From Eretmocerus hayati (Eukaryota; Arthropoda; Insecta; Hymenoptera; Aphelinidae), in assembly GCA_029851415.1 (NCBI GenBank), contig CM056742.1, positions 15,789,736 to 15,853,735 of the forward strand: 64,000 nucleotides of DNA, written 5' to 3'. The notes beneath the pieces were generated by a model. It was not told where the DNA came from and did no database searches. It worked only from the letters and a program-made list of their open reading frames with translations. Numbering within the stretch: the first letter of the stretch is position 1; the number at the start of each line of letters is the position of its first letter. Positions 11,806 through 23,418 of this stretch are shown one piece after another. The translations under genes were made by a program, and so were the position numbers.

Positions 11806-14236
11806 TCAAACAGCACATAAATTACGTAGATCCTTGATTGACAGTTGCGTCGTAATGTTTAAATGAATTTCATCACCGCAAAAACGGGATCCGAATATTT
11901 TGTGCAAACCTTTCAGAGAACTATTGATAAGCTCGCGTTTTAAGAGGTTCAGAGAATAAAATTCTCTAATATGCATACCGTATCGCGGAAAACGTTCTTC
12001 AAGTTTCGATGATTCAAAATATGTTTTTGCTTGCACATTACTCAAGTAACGAGTGATATCTTTCCTCAAAAGCAGGTCATACAAAGTTATACGGTCATAA
12101 AGTACGACGGTTCTCAAAATATTAAGCTCAGTCTTACAATCGTTGACTGATTTAGCGATGGTTGGAACGCTTGTCGTTAAATAAGACTTCAGAATATTCT
12201 TAGTTTTGAATCCTTTGCTTTTGAATAAAACCAAATATTCAATGAAACAGTCTAAACTATCTAACTCTGTTACAGTATATAAGATATCGTCATCTTCAAT
12301 GCCTAAATCAATGCTTGCACCTGCAGCAAGGAGTAATTTTACAACTTCTGGTTGTCCAGTGGTTAGAGCTCTGACTAAGGGTCGTCTATGAAAGTCTGTT
12401 GCCAGATGTGGCTGAGCTCCTTTTGCACAGGAAATGTTCACATCTGCGCCCCACTCAATAAGTAATCTCACATGCTTAGTTTTGCTATGAGTAATTGCAA
12501 GTAATAGAGCTGTACAGTATTTATCATTAATTTCATCAACATCAAACTGCCTAGCCCTTAATAAATACTTTAATATGCTCTCATTAGAGTTCTTGATAGC
12601 TTCATGGAGTGGGAACCGAACACCACAATCCTGCAATCTGAAGCCATTTTCGATGAACCAATCTATGAGTTCAATATCTCCATATTGGAGCACAACTTGG
12701 AAAGGCATGAATTTTTCAAATTCAGGGCTTACCATAACAGCACCATAGGATAAAGCCATACTCAAAAAATAAAATCTATAGGGTGCAGTGCCTCTCAGGG
12801 ATGCAGTCACGGCACCATATGACAAGTTCCTGCCTTCTGCATCCATGATATTAATATCAGCTCCATTCCTCAGCAGCGCTTCAAAAACGTTCTTATGACC
12901 TCTTGATAATGCAAGCTGTAACATTAGGAATAGTATGGTAGAAATTAGTTCTCTAGCTGATGGCCTGATTGATTTGATCAAAAATGAGAGGAAATAAATA
13001 TGTACAGGAATGCGTGCAAAAATTAAATTCACATACTTTGCCTGTGGACTAAAATTTGCAAGGACAAGTTGATATATATATATGTATCATGAACTTATAT
13101 GGAAGAATAAGGCTTACAATTCTAATGAAGAGCTATTCTATTAGGGTTATTAAGTGAAAATTACTCACCTCAAGAGCAGAGGTCCTGTAAGACCTGGAAA
13201 TATTGACATCAGCACCAGCATGAATCAGATTCTTGACCAAGCTGAGATGATTCAATTCAGCAGCGAGAGCAAGAGGGGAAAAATCTAGCCCGTTCAGAAC
13301 ATTGAGCTCAGCACCTGCATCAAGAAGTAGCTTCACCAACTGCCAGCTGCACTGTTTCTGACTAACTGCTGAATGCAAAGTTGTATGGCCGTGATGGCAA
13401 AGCCTAACATCAGATCCAGCTGCAAGCAGTCTTTTTACCATTTCATAGCGAGCTCGTCCTTTGAGTGAAATTATAGCTTGTTGTAAAGGTGTTACTTCTT
13501 CATAAAAGTCGAATGAATTACTACTGAGGCAGTTGATCTCAGCACCAGCACTCAGTAAGAAAAGGATCAAGTCAAAGTCATTTACTTTTACAGCTTCGTG
13601 TATGCAAGTGGTGCTGTACGACAAACCTTGGTTTAAGTCATTTGTGTCATCAACACTGACTCCTGATTTTAGAAGCAGTTGCACCATCCTCCATCTTATT
13701 TTACGATTCCTGATTTGAATTGCCACATGCAATGGTCCATGATTACATGAGTCAAGGCATCTCAAATTTGCACCAGAGTCCAGTAACAATTCAACCATAT
13801 CAAAATGCTCATTGGTGATAGCCTGATGAAGACAGGTGGTTCGATTGATCTTCTCATTGAGATTGAAACCATCGTTTATAAGGTATCGCATATCTTTAAT
13901 ATTGTTTGTTTCACACGCTGAGAGAGCAGGTGATACGTCATCCTCGGCATAGTCTTGATCATTTTCGACTTCGCTTTCACTGGAATTCCAATAGCGCCAG
14001 CTACGAGGTGATCCCGAGGGTGATCCGTAAACCGGCCGATCCCGATAATCTAGGAAATCAGAATCGGAGGAGCGAAGGTAGTCGGGATTTTCCTCGTTGT
14101 TCGATACCTCGTCGGAGTCGTCGATGATGGAATTATCTCGGGAATTATCCTCTTGGTGATGAAATTCTTCGTCATCCAAATCACTTTCGGAGCCCGGGTT
14201 ATACTCCCAATCAGAGGACTCGTCACTCGCATCCAT
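11806..14236 (-). CDS. Ankyrin-repeat protein with PRANC/F-box-like tail, copy B
   Basis: Two exons on the minus strand: exon 1 14236-13169, exon 2 12915-11806, intron 12916-13168 (donor GAG|GTGAGT, acceptor TTACAG|CTTGCA, phase 0), giving 725 residues. Residues 1 to about 100 are acidic and Ser/Asp/Glu-rich. About eleven or twelve ankyrin repeats follow (motifs such as LHQAI, MVELLLDSGAN, TTLHSAV, VKLLLDAGAELN, LLIEWGADVN). The intron falls inside a repeat (SALE|LALSRGHKN). Residues about 616-725 are a non-ankyrin tail starting CKTELNILRTV and TLYDLLLRKD and ending LSIKDLRNLCAV. That layout is known for PRANC domains (ankyrin proteins of poxviruses, Wolbachia and parasitoid wasps), whose end is F-box-like. 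The likely role, by inference, is a cytosolic adaptor that binds a target through ankyrins and perhaps a Skp1/Cullin ligase through the tail. The start is chosen at the ATG conserved in all three copies. No signal peptide or membrane segment is seen. Confidence 0.85.
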
Positions 14237-14540
14237 ACCGAAATCCGTTGCAGGTATTTCTGACTCCTTTCCGCAACGAATATATTCGTATATTTATAAA
14301 TATGATGAGAAAATTTTTAACTGTAAATCCTAGCGATTTGTTATGAATCACGCATCGTGCAACAGAAATATATAACTGAACCAGAGATGAGTACTGAACT
14401 AGAACTGAACAGGTGACGAGAACCGTCTGCTGTAGAAACTAGAGACCCTCCAGCCAGAGTCCCCTATTGGCGCGTTATTCAAACTTACTGTGTGAAAGTA
14501 TCTGAGGCGCAGCTTCCAAATCGCGCAACTTTGGAATAGG
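14237..14540 (-). promoter_or_regulatory. Probable promoter region of ankyrin copy B
   Basis: On the minus strand a TTTATAAATATA stretch lies about 55-65 bp upstream of the start codon (around 14290-14303) and could act as a TATA box. GTCTGCTG and GCGCGTTATTCAAA further upstream are shared with copy A. The regulatory function is inferred only. Confidence 0.3.
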
Positions 14541-15242
14541 CTTCAGAGCTATACATATATCTAGTAATTGTATGCGACTGACATGCCACTTGTACGAAAT
14601 GGTACCTGAACTATAATTCTTATTATCAGTACTGCTCATTATTCAACTTATAGTTCTCATTATTTTGAAAATTAAATTTCTAGTTTGCGAGTAACTTAGG
14701 ACGCGATTTCACCCGATCAATCTTTAATTGACCTACGAATTTTGGAGTCTACACGGATTATTTTGAGTTCGGTGGCTAAAACACCTCACTACAATACCAT
14801 AAAATGTTCTTGGGCTGAACGTAATGGTATTCTCATGGTTGAATTAGCCCAACTTCTCCACAGCTAATGCAGTGTTTCTAAGAAAAAAAAATGTCTTGAT
14901 CCAATAAATTGGATATTTCGATGGTTCGTGGGTTTCCGGATCAAGTTTAATCAACTATTTAAATTCAATAATATGTGTCGAAATATACCAGAATTGATGG
15001 CCAATAAGATTGTGCTAACCCATTAACGCCTGAAATGATACGTTTACAACATAATTTCGGGGCTCGCTTTCGTGTGCTGAATAACCCTATAAAAAAATTC
15101 GGAGTGCATGTAGTCGACGTAAAATTGTCTGAACTATGTGATGAAAATTCCCGTTTGAGGCGATCCTGAAGAGCTAAATTCAGAATCGTGTTTAGACGGC
15201 ACTTTGACCCCGAAATTGATATGGGTCAGATATGTGTCAGAA
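14541..15242. other. Spacer upstream of copy B, no gene
   Basis: 14560-14860 shows patchy similarity to 5700-5960 (for example TCGGTGGCTAAAACACCTC against AGGTAGCTAAAATACCTCG). The rest is unassigned. Around 15100-15140 there is a partial extra copy of the repeat that forms the arms at 15243/16432 (CGACGTAAAATTGTCTGAAC). Confidence 0.45.
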
Positions 15243-15641
15243 AAATTTTAAAAGATATATCTGGGCCCAAGATAGCGTCCGAAACAAAAAAGATTTTGGA
15301 ACGCCTTTTGATCGTGATTAAAACCTCTTAACCCTTTCGATCTCAATCTTGAAAAAAATAAAAAAAATGTCATATAATATATTTTCGAAGTAAGATTGTC
15401 CGTTCCTCCAGAGTCTGTAATCAGAATCCAGGACAGGATAACACTTGAAGCGAATCTATATTATGAGCGAACTTACGCGATCGGAAGCTTGTCCGGTTTG
15501 ATTCTATTCCAAATGTCAATGATGCATACTAATATCGTTATACTCAGGTCAGAAGTATGCGAATTTGATATTTCAATGTCTCGAGTGACGTTGTAGCGAT
15601 TTTCACGATGACAATGGATTTGGAATGAAAATTATTCGAAA

Positions 15642-15894
15642 ATAGTATATTACGCAACAAGTGCGAGAAGGTCAATTTCCGCACAAGTTGCCAAACGAGT
15701 GCGAGAAGTAATATTCACGCACACTTGGGAACTTCTCGCACAGCCAGAAGAACACATTCACGCACGCTCGAGAAGCGAGCGTGCGTAAATATGTCCTTCT
15801 AGGTGTGCGAGAAGTTTCGAAGTGTGCGTGAATGTTACTTGTCGCGCGAGTTGGCAACGTGTGCGGAAACTTCTCGCACGTGTTGCGTATACTA
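15642..15894. mobile_element. Hairpin element built of GTGCG-cored decamers, array 1
   Basis: Bounded by TAGTATATTACGCAAC at the left and GTTGCGTATACTA at the right. The two halves fold on each other around CACGCACGCTCGAGAAGCGA. Inside, short words GTGCGAGAAG, CTTCTCGCAC, TTCACGCAC and GTGCGTGAAT alternate in both directions with short gaps. No ORF and no transposase. A non-autonomous foldback element is the simplest description; the internal word array is unusual. Confidence 0.65.
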
Positions 15895-15895
15895 T

Positions 15896-16185
15896 TTTTT
15901 GCAACTGTGCGCGAAGTTGTAATTAAATGCACCACTGTCCGAGCAAGATCATCTTGAGAACGAAGTTTTCAAGAAAGGCCAAATTCAGAGGGATGACGTG
16001 ACATCATATTTTGGAACTGTGCGTGAATGAAAATGCATTAGAGCGAGAAGTTACATTCACGCACACTCCACCAGTGCGTAAATGTAAAACTGTGCGAGAA
16101 GTCATTCAAGCATTACTTCTCGCACTGTAAATAATGAAGAGAAGTCTCATTTTTTTACAACTTCGCGCACACAGTTGCAAAAAAT
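15896..16185. mobile_element. Second hairpin element with GTGCG-cored words
   Basis: The ends TTTTTGCAACTGTGCGCGAA and its near complement at 16156-16185 (ACTTCGCGCACACAGTTGCA) define an inverted repeat. Between them lie CTTCTCGCAC, GTGCGAGAAG, TTCACGCAC and GTGCGTAAAT words as in the adjacent array. It directly abuts the element at 15642-15894. Confidence 0.55.
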
Positions 16186-16984
16186 AGATTTTGATGAAAA
16201 TACGGACTTTTCTCGGTTCAAACGTTATCCTATGTCGTAATTCTGATCACAGAATATGGAAGGACAGACAATTTTACGTCGAACACATGTCGAGTGATAA
16301 TGTTTTAGAGGCTGTTTGATGTCCAGCATTGGGATTGAAAGGAGCGACAGGTTTTTAAATGCCGACGAAAAGATGTCCCAAAACTTTTTGTTTCGGTCTA
16401 TATCTTGATCCCAGATACATCTTTTAAAATCCCTATGGCCCAGTGATTTAGTAGTTTAGGACCCAATGATCCTTTTTCTTACCTGGCCGAATCCATGTAA
16501 GATCAGGCAGCGAAAAAAGTTGAGGTCACGGATATTCCTGCGGATGAAGTATATCATTCTTGAGACAAAATGAGGAGATACGTACTTTTTTGTTTGGCCT
16601 AAATCGATTCCCTGTCAGAGCTACGCGAATTTGGAGATCGGGAGCTGCAAGATCAATTTTAGAAAAACTGACACTTTGAAATCAGTAAAGATGCAATAAT
16701 TCCTATGCGACTTTGATTATTCAGCTGAATCTTGTTGGATATAGTTACTAGGTAGATGTTGCATGCAAATTTACACTAATTAGGTTGGAATTGCCATTCG
16801 GATCCGAAAAAACTCGTTTTTTACGAGAAATTAAAAAAAATTAATTACTCAAAAACACCATCGTGAATTTCTTTGGTGAATTTTCTGGGGGTATTTGATG
16901 ACATGATGTTTCAGAGGGTACTCTCCGAGTCGGCGCTAAAAGCTCGAAATGACCAAAAAAAATATTTTTCGGGGAAAAAATTTT

Positions 16985-17435
16985 TCATTGTCTCAAATAG
17001 GTTCTGGCATCCTTCAAATAATGAATATTGGCTGAAAAGTAGTACCTACAGAGTACAGCACCTGCAAATATCTACAGAGACTCATTTCCTCCAACTTATC
17101 TTGCACAGGAAGTAAGCACAGTGGTCAAGCTTGTTGAAAAGGCTATATGAGCAAAAATGCTTTCAGTCTAATTTTTTCTACGTCTACGTTTTTCCAGTAA
17201 GTGTTATCCACCACTGGCAGTGATATGAGACTGAAAACATTTTTGCTCATATAGCACTTTCAACAAGCTTGGGCACTGTGCTTACTTTCTGTGCAAGATA
17301 AGTTGGAGGAATTGAGTCTCTGTAGATATTTGCAGGTACTGTACTCTGTAGGTACTACTGTTCAGCCAATATTTATTATTTGGAGGATGCTAGAACCTAT
17401 TTGAGACAAGACAATTTTTTTTTCCCAAAAAATAT
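16985..17435. mobile_element. Nested hairpin, about 200-bp arms
   Basis: The inverted repeat centres near 17198: CAAGCTTGTTGAAAAGGCTA at 17126 pairs with TAGCACTTTCAACAAGCTTG ending at 17271, and the outer ends contain CTCAAATAGGTTCTGGCATC and its diverged complement near 17387-17408. The loop is short. It has no coding content and lies inside the loop of the larger foldback at 16486-19278. Confidence 0.7.
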
Positions 17436-17445
17436 TTTTTCGAAA

Positions 17446-17605
17446 TCATGTGCGTAAAGTTAGTGCGTAAGGAACATTTTTCCGTGCGTAAAGAAATTTT
17501 TGCGCACGGAATGCGTGAAGACCTGTGCGTAAAGTTAGCAACAGTGCGTAAGGTATGTCTTTACACACCGGTACGTATCTTTACGCACTGCCGTATTTTC
17601 TTTCT
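17446..17605. repeat. GTGCGTAAAG decamer array 2
   Basis: Within about 155 bp GTGCGTAAAG or GTGCGTAAGG occurs five times, with inverted CTTTACGCAC and CTTTACACAC words and the hairpin TGCGTAAAGAAATTTTTGCG. Gaps are 5-20 bp and orientation is mixed. It is probably the left half of an element whose right half is 18575-18802. Confidence 0.6.
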
Positions 17606-18410
17606 AGCCTGATATCCTGCGACATCTCTTGAAGTTTCTGCGTTGACTGGCAAAATGATCTTTGTCTTAGTTCTGTAGAATCGAAGTACTCCAATCGTTG
17701 ATTCGAAGCTGTCCAAAGCAGGTGTAATGACTTCTTCCACTCGATGGAATGAATACTTATGAGCTCTCTAAATTGTTAAACTTCAGTTTCCTTCTCTCAG
17801 TAAGTCGGTAAGTCCATACGATTGGATATCCTGGTTGGTCATCGAATTGAACATGGATATCGATCGCTTCGGTAGAATATGGGTCTAATTCAATTCAGTA
17901 CAACATGTATATACGACTGAGACCTTTCTGAAGTGCTTCCACCGTGGTTTTGCGTGGTTCAAAATCTACCTTGAACTGTACGTTCTAAGGAAATGGTAAA
18001 TTTACTTTTCGGACACTTCGCCTCATTAAAGAGTGCCGGTGATGGATCCCCGTATTTTTCATAAGAAAGAGGTTTTCCTCTGTCAGAGGCGCTTTCTATC
18101 CCGTGTATTCGGAACATTATTATTATCATTATAATTGACAAGTTCTGTCTATATCGAACCAAGGGAATACAACATTATTCCACCAATCCGTTGATTCAGT
18201 TTTGCTCGTCCTTGGTGACATTCATATAACTCTGTAATAATTTTCCTCAAAATTCAAATTCATACTATCTCATGAAATTACATATCTCTGATCTTGTTTG
18301 TTACTAGAACTTTTGAGAATTGAGATCGATATTTTCAATCTATGCGATAACATATGATATATCGAACAAAAGATCTTTTTCTGATACATTTTCAGAATTT
18401 TTTTTCAGTC

Positions 18411-18484
18411 GGGGGGCTCCGCCCCCCGAACCCCCCGGCGGGGGCTTCGCCCCCTGCACCCCCACCAGGGGCTGCCGCCCCTGG
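18411..18484. repeat. Cluster of three perfect GC-only hairpins
   Basis: 18411-18427 (GGGGGGCTCCGCCCCCC), 18440-18454 (GGGGGCTTCGCCCCC) and 18465-18484 (CCAGGGGCTGCCGCCCCTGG) are perfect stems with 3-4 nt loops, separated by C-rich linkers, in otherwise AT-rich DNA. Both strands stay open and read Pro/Gly/Ala-rich peptides, but no gene is supported. It lies between decamer arrays 2 and 3. Confidence 0.8.
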
Positions 18485-18574
18485 ACCCCGCTCTGCGCCC
18501 TCTTCTCCCACCTACCCCGATCGCGATTTGGTTACTAGCGTATGAGGTGACCGACAGAATACTAACTTTCCGCA

Positions 18575-18802
18575 CAAAATTTCGAAAAATATCGTACGCA
18601 ACTCTGTCGAAAGGTTTCCGCACTCGGAAAAACTTTACACACGAGATGTGAATCTTTACGCACTGTTGAGATACTTTACGCACTCGCCGCTACGCGGCTC
18701 GTGCGTAAAGAATCTCACCAGTGCATAAAGACTCACACTCGTGTGTAAAGATTTTCACTCGTGCGTAAATCCAACTTTTCGACATCGTTGCGTAATATAC
18801 TA
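18575..18802. repeat. GTGCGTAAAG decamer array 3, ending in TATACTA terminus
   Basis: Words CTTTACGCAC (twice), CTTTACACAC, GTGCGTAAAG, GTGCATAAAG, GTGTGTAAAG and GTGCGTAAAT lie around the palindrome GCCGCTACGCGGC. The end GTTGCGTAATATACTA is the reverse complement of the start of the hairpin at 15642, so this is the same family of foldback element. Confidence 0.6.
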
Positions 18803-19278
18803 TTTTTTTGGTCATCTGGAGCTTTCAGCGCCGACTCTGGGAGTACCCTCTGAAACATCATGTCATCAAATACCCTCAGAAAATTCACCAAAGAAATTCA
18901 CGATGGTATTTTTGAGTAATTAATTTTTTTTAATTTCTCGTAAAAAAACGAGTTTTTTCGGATCCGAATGGCAATTCCAACCCAATTAGTGTAAATTTGC
19001 ATGCAACATCTACCTAGTAACTATATCCAACAAGATTCAGCTGAATATTCAAAGTCGCATAGGAATTATTGCATCTTTACTAATTTCAAAGTGTCAGTTT
19101 TTCTAAAATTGATTTTGCAGCTCCCGATCTCCAAATTCGCGTAGCTCTGACAGGAAATCGATTTAGGCGAAACAAAAAATACGTGTCTCATCATCCCGTC
19201 TCAAGAATGATATACTTCATCGTCAGAAATATCCGTGACCCCAACTTTTTTCGCTGCCTGATCTTACATGGATTCGGC

Positions 19279-21446
19279 CACCTCCCAGAACCATAGCTAT
19301 CGATTTTGGGAGTCAAAATTCCGTCTAAAAACGATTTCAAATGAAAAAATATATCGTATTTTTTTGCAAAAAAATGAAAGTAGCTCCTCTGGTACACCTC
19401 GAGTTGCACCTCAAACGGAATTTTTGTTGCATATTCCAAAAGTTCAGACAATTTTTCGTCGAGTACATGCACTGCGAATTTTTTTTAGAGCTATTTCGCA
19501 CTCAAGAGCAAGCCCCAAAATGATGTCATATCGGTTCTGCCATAGTCTCAGGGAATTTTTGCAATGAATAGAACGCAGATTATTTGGCTTTGGACACGAC
19601 TTTCTCAATCTTAAGAAGACATTTCTAGATTAAAACCATAACAAAAAAACGTACTTCAGATTTGTTGAAAAAAATTTTCGTTTGTTCTGAAACGCCGATC
19701 GGGATGTTTTAAAAGATAACTCAGAGGACATCAGCATAATTCCTGGAACGGGTCGATGGAAGTATACTTGTTTGGAATATTTCATCGGTTAAAACTTTGA
19801 CAGATTCTCATCGCTCAAAAATTGAAGGGCCCTTATTTTGATCTTTAGGAAAATGCCTAAAAATCCACACAATTTTAGACAGGTGGCAGTCTTATATATG
19901 TGTATATATCGCGTTTCCAGACCCGCCGAGGTTCTCAGGAAAACTCCAGTGGTCTTTCGGGTCCATCGAGGTCTATTGCCACGGCAAATTGCCTCTCTGT
20001 CCGCATATTCATACCACCGGTTCCTCTTAGTTCAGAAGCTTGATTTGAGGGGAAATTCCGTGGTTAGGTTTGTGGAAAGCACGGCGGGCTGTTTCTAGGT
20101 GTAGTTTGTCCCCAGTGGAACATTTAATTCATTTTTTTATACAAAAATAGAACCCCGGTTTCCTATAAAGATCTGTGCCTAGATCCAACTGATCAGACAT
20201 TTGACCTCTGTTAGTCTGCATTCAAAATAGTGAAGATCTTGCGAGTATTAGTGATCTAAATATGCGGACTTCAACTGTATTTGCTGGATCTTTACTAACA
20301 TAGTTTCCCCACTCATTCAGTTGCTCGATCGAATATGATAATTAGTGCGTACGACTGCGATTACGAGCCGTATACATACGAAACTTTACGATACTTGGCA
20401 TATGTTGCACGAATATCCTTCCCCTCCTTGGACAGTACATATTAAATCTCCTACTATAGTATACTGTTGGTATACCACATACGCATTGTTTACATTTAGT
20501 ATCATTGTAGTTCTTTCGTGGAACGAAATCTGAGAAATTTTTAGAGGAGTTACAGTCGTACTACATCGAATAGTATAATCACAACGTAGGCATTCCCAAA
20601 ATTCAGATCATGAGCATTATTTTGGGTGAGCCCTCACTCCTAGGTATATTTTTCCGCTTTGGAATAAATGATGAGATCAAGCTTATATGTTATAGATTAT
20701 AGGTGTTCACTTTGGAATGCTGATGATTTTATGAGAAAAGTGAAAATAATCCAAAGGAATCGATACACACATACTGATATCCACAGAATCCCGATTCGAG
20801 CTCATTCAAAATCTATTTCAACTTATGTCTGGGTTTTATCTCGCTTATCAACCATTTTATCACGTAACTAATCGAATATAAGTAACTCTAAGATTAAATT
20901 TTCGATATCCCAAGTGAACTCATTGGCAGATACTGTGCGAGGTTAGGAATCCCAAGGGGTTTAATCTTTACTTTCTTTTCACCTACAAAGAAGCATCGCA
21001 CCACGCAATATTCGGATGCGATTTTGAGAATATTACATGATTGTTGCGAGGTAAAGTATCCACAATAATTCATTCATCGCCAAATGCCGATTTGAAGGCT
21101 AAGGAGTCGTGGAACGTCTAACGCATTCACTTTTTTCCGATGAATCGAATACCCCGATATATGCTGTTTTCAATATTTGCAGCAATTTTTCCCCACGCAA
21201 GCCCTGCAGATACTACAACACCTGTGTTCATTTTGAAAACTATAACACTAATCTCTAATTCTGATATCACTGCACCAATGTAAGGCTCGGAATCCTCGGA
21301 ATGCAAAGATTCTCTAAAAGGGTTCAAATATTTTATATCAATAAAGCCATAAGACTTGGACGGACCTTGACTAGTTGCAAGTTTCCCTACTATTGGGAAG
21401 GAAGTCGTAATGTTACGACCCCTATCCTTGTACAGCTATTTATCTT
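19279..21446. other. Spacer between copies B and C, no gene recognised
   Basis: Contains a fragment of the 15243/16432 repeat near 19440-19480 and a pogo/Tigger-like terminal word near 20262-20280 (GCGGACTTCAACTGTA). About 20540-21270 is a diverged direct copy of 24340-25160 (shared: CCCGATTCGAGCTCATTC against TCTCGATTCGAGCCCATCC; CATCACGTAACT; CCGCCAAATGCCAATTTG against TCGCCAAATGCCGATTTG). Confidence 0.45.
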
Positions 21447-22690
21447 TTCAACTAAGAATAGCACGATAGGATCGAGATTTTTCTCGTAATTTTGCAGATT
21501 TCATCAATACACGAATTTATAATTAGCTCGGAGCTCAGTGCCAGTTTTGGGATAAGCGGGACGGGCGGAATACTATTTCCAGTAGTAACAGTCGGATATA
21601 GTCAGACGGACAACCCTGAACATATGAAAATGCTATCTGAGGAATTGCACTATCCAATGGCATGGCGGTGCACGATAGCTAATTTGACAGCTCGCGCCAT
21701 CGATGTCATACTGCGGATGATGGGGGAAATCAACGCCAAGTCATAGAATGATACAGGGAGTGGGAGACTACTTGGTTGTGAAAACTATCCCTGTTGATAT
21801 TTTTACTTTTTTACTTGCAGTCGGCGCAGGCATGATCGAATATCCGCTTTCTTGGGGCCACTTTGTGGATATCGATGAGGCGGAGCCTGACAGCTCATCA
21901 GGATAACAGCGCGAGGTAAAGTTTCGACCAGGGTGTCGAAATATGGAATCCAGTAGTAACAGGCGAATTTGGTCAGACGGGTATCCTAGGAATAAAAAAA
22001 TTGGGATGCTAGCCGATTTCACGATGGCAACAAGGGCGAGCTTATTTCGTAGCTCGGTAACAAGGATATTTTTTATATTCAAAGCAACAGAGATATGTGT
22101 GTGGTTTTGCAAATTATCAGCGCTGTGCTCCAAATTTTCATTTCTAGATCCACCCGTCTGACTCAATTCACCTGTTACTACTGAATCTCATGTTTCACCT
22201 CCCTCGTCGAGTCTTTTCCTGGCTCTGGTATCCTGATCGTCTCTCACGCTCCGCCTCATCGATGTCCACAAACTGGCACCAAGAGAGCGGATATCCGATC
22301 ATGCATCCGCTGACTGCAAGTGAAAAAGTCAAAATATCAACAGGGAAAGTTTTCATAATCAAGTATTAGTATCCCACTCCCTATATTCTCTATGACTTAG
22401 CGCTGGTTTCCCCCATCATCCGCAGGATGACATCAATGTCGAGTCGTCGAATGAGCTATCGTGCACCGCCTTTGAATCGTGGAATTTCTCAGGGTAGCAT
22501 TTTACATGTTCCAGGGTTGTCCGTCTGACTATATCCGACTCTTACTACTAGCAATCGTCTTCCGCCCGCCCCGCTCACCCGAAAACCGGCGCTAGGCTCC
22601 GAGTTGGTTACGAGCCCGTAGCTGGATGGAATTTACAAAATGAGACAAAAAGAATCTCGATCCCATCGTGTTAATCATGGTTATAAAAAT
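21447..22690. mobile_element. Diverged foldback element, about 500-bp arms
   Basis: The left arm (21447 to about 21980) and right arm (about 22150 to 22690) are inverted copies: GAGGCGGAGC near 21878 pairs with GCTCCGCCTC near 22250, CGGATGATGGGGGAAA pairs with TTTCCCCCATCATCCG, and GTCAGACGGACAACCCT pairs with AGGGTTGTCCGTCTGAC. Arms are perhaps 75-85% alike by eye, so the element is old. The word CCAGTAGTAACAG followed by GTCAGACGG also recurs directly within the arm. The 84-codon frame at 21492-21746 is not preserved in the opposite arm, which argues against coding. Confidence 0.65.
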
Positions 22691-23415
22691 AACCAACCGG
22701 GTGTGAAATTCGTGTTCAGGCGGTCATTTTGCTTTGGACAACCGAGCAGATGCTTTCATTTTATGTACCTATCCCTTAATCTATATTCAATATCCCAAAA
22801 ACAGTTTCTGAATCCACGCACCCGACATTTTGCCCTCAAAACCGCTCGTAAAAGTGATGGAGTTGACGTACAAACTTCTCCAAGCGAATTTCATCTATTC
22901 CAATCATACACTGATGAATAAAATTACTTGCGCCCTGATGCATTGATTTTTAGTAGAATAACATGTTATACGTGGATCTGACATAAGTTGATCACATGAT
23001 TAATTTTCACATGCAGCCTTAGGATCTTGATTCTGGGCCTTTTCTCACGCTATTGCATTTGATTATTTGACATGTTTTTTTGGAACTCCTTCTCTTGGTC
23101 AAAACGGCCTACAGTATGAATTTAGAATGCACTAATAGCATTTGAGAAAAATCTATAAGCTACATAAACATTCATAACTCCAAATTAGCCATGCAATTAA
23201 CCTTGTCAGTTCCGTGGACACCACTCTACCCCACTAGAAATCTGTTGGTCCGTGCGCGAACAACTTTTTTTATTAGTGTATGGTTGGAATAGACGAAATC
23301 TGTGCGGAGAAATTTCTAAGTCAACTCCATTACTTTTGCGAGCGATTTTACGGGCGAAATGTCAGTCTCGTGAACTCACCCATGCAAAAATGAATGAAAA
23401 AAATCGGCATAGGCA
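22691..23415. other. Spacer, no gene recognised
   Basis: AT-rich. 23150-23370 is the diverged direct copy of 6470-6690 noted above. Confidence 0.45.
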
Positions 23416-23418
23416 TAA

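Larger units (their letters stand above)
15243..16432. mobile_element. Diverged foldback repeat enclosing two hairpin arrays
   Basis: Left arm about 15243-15425 and right arm about 16240-16432 are inverted copies: ATTTTAAAAGATATATCTGG pairs with CCAGATACATCTTTTAAAAT, and TAAGATTGTCCGTTCCTCCA has its diverged complement at 16250-16280. The arms are clearly diverged, so this is an old repeat. The loop contains the young-looking hairpins at 15642-15894 and 15896-16185. A third fragment of the same repeat lies near 19440-19480. Confidence 0.55.
16486..19278. mobile_element. Compound foldback: 480-bp arms with nested insertions
   Basis: The left arm 16486-16965 and right arm 18806-19278 are inverted copies with high similarity (GCCGAATCCATGTAAGATCA pairs with its complement at 19256-19278; GGATCCGAAAAAACTCGTTT pairs with its complement near 18944-18964). 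The loop has received further insertions: a hairpin at 16985-17435, the GTGCGTAAAG arrays at 17446-17605 and 18575-18802, and the GC-rich hairpin cluster at 18411-18484. The arm frames are shadows of each other and not coding. Confidence 0.7.

Noticed and set aside
18320..18683. Pro/Gly/Arg-rich frames across the GC island
   Set aside because: Produced by GC-only hairpins that lack stops on both strands; no start, splice or domain support.
15642..18802. CRISPR-like array
   Set aside because: Repeated words are only 10 bp, occur in both directions, have irregular gaps and no cas genes; the DNA is eukaryotic.
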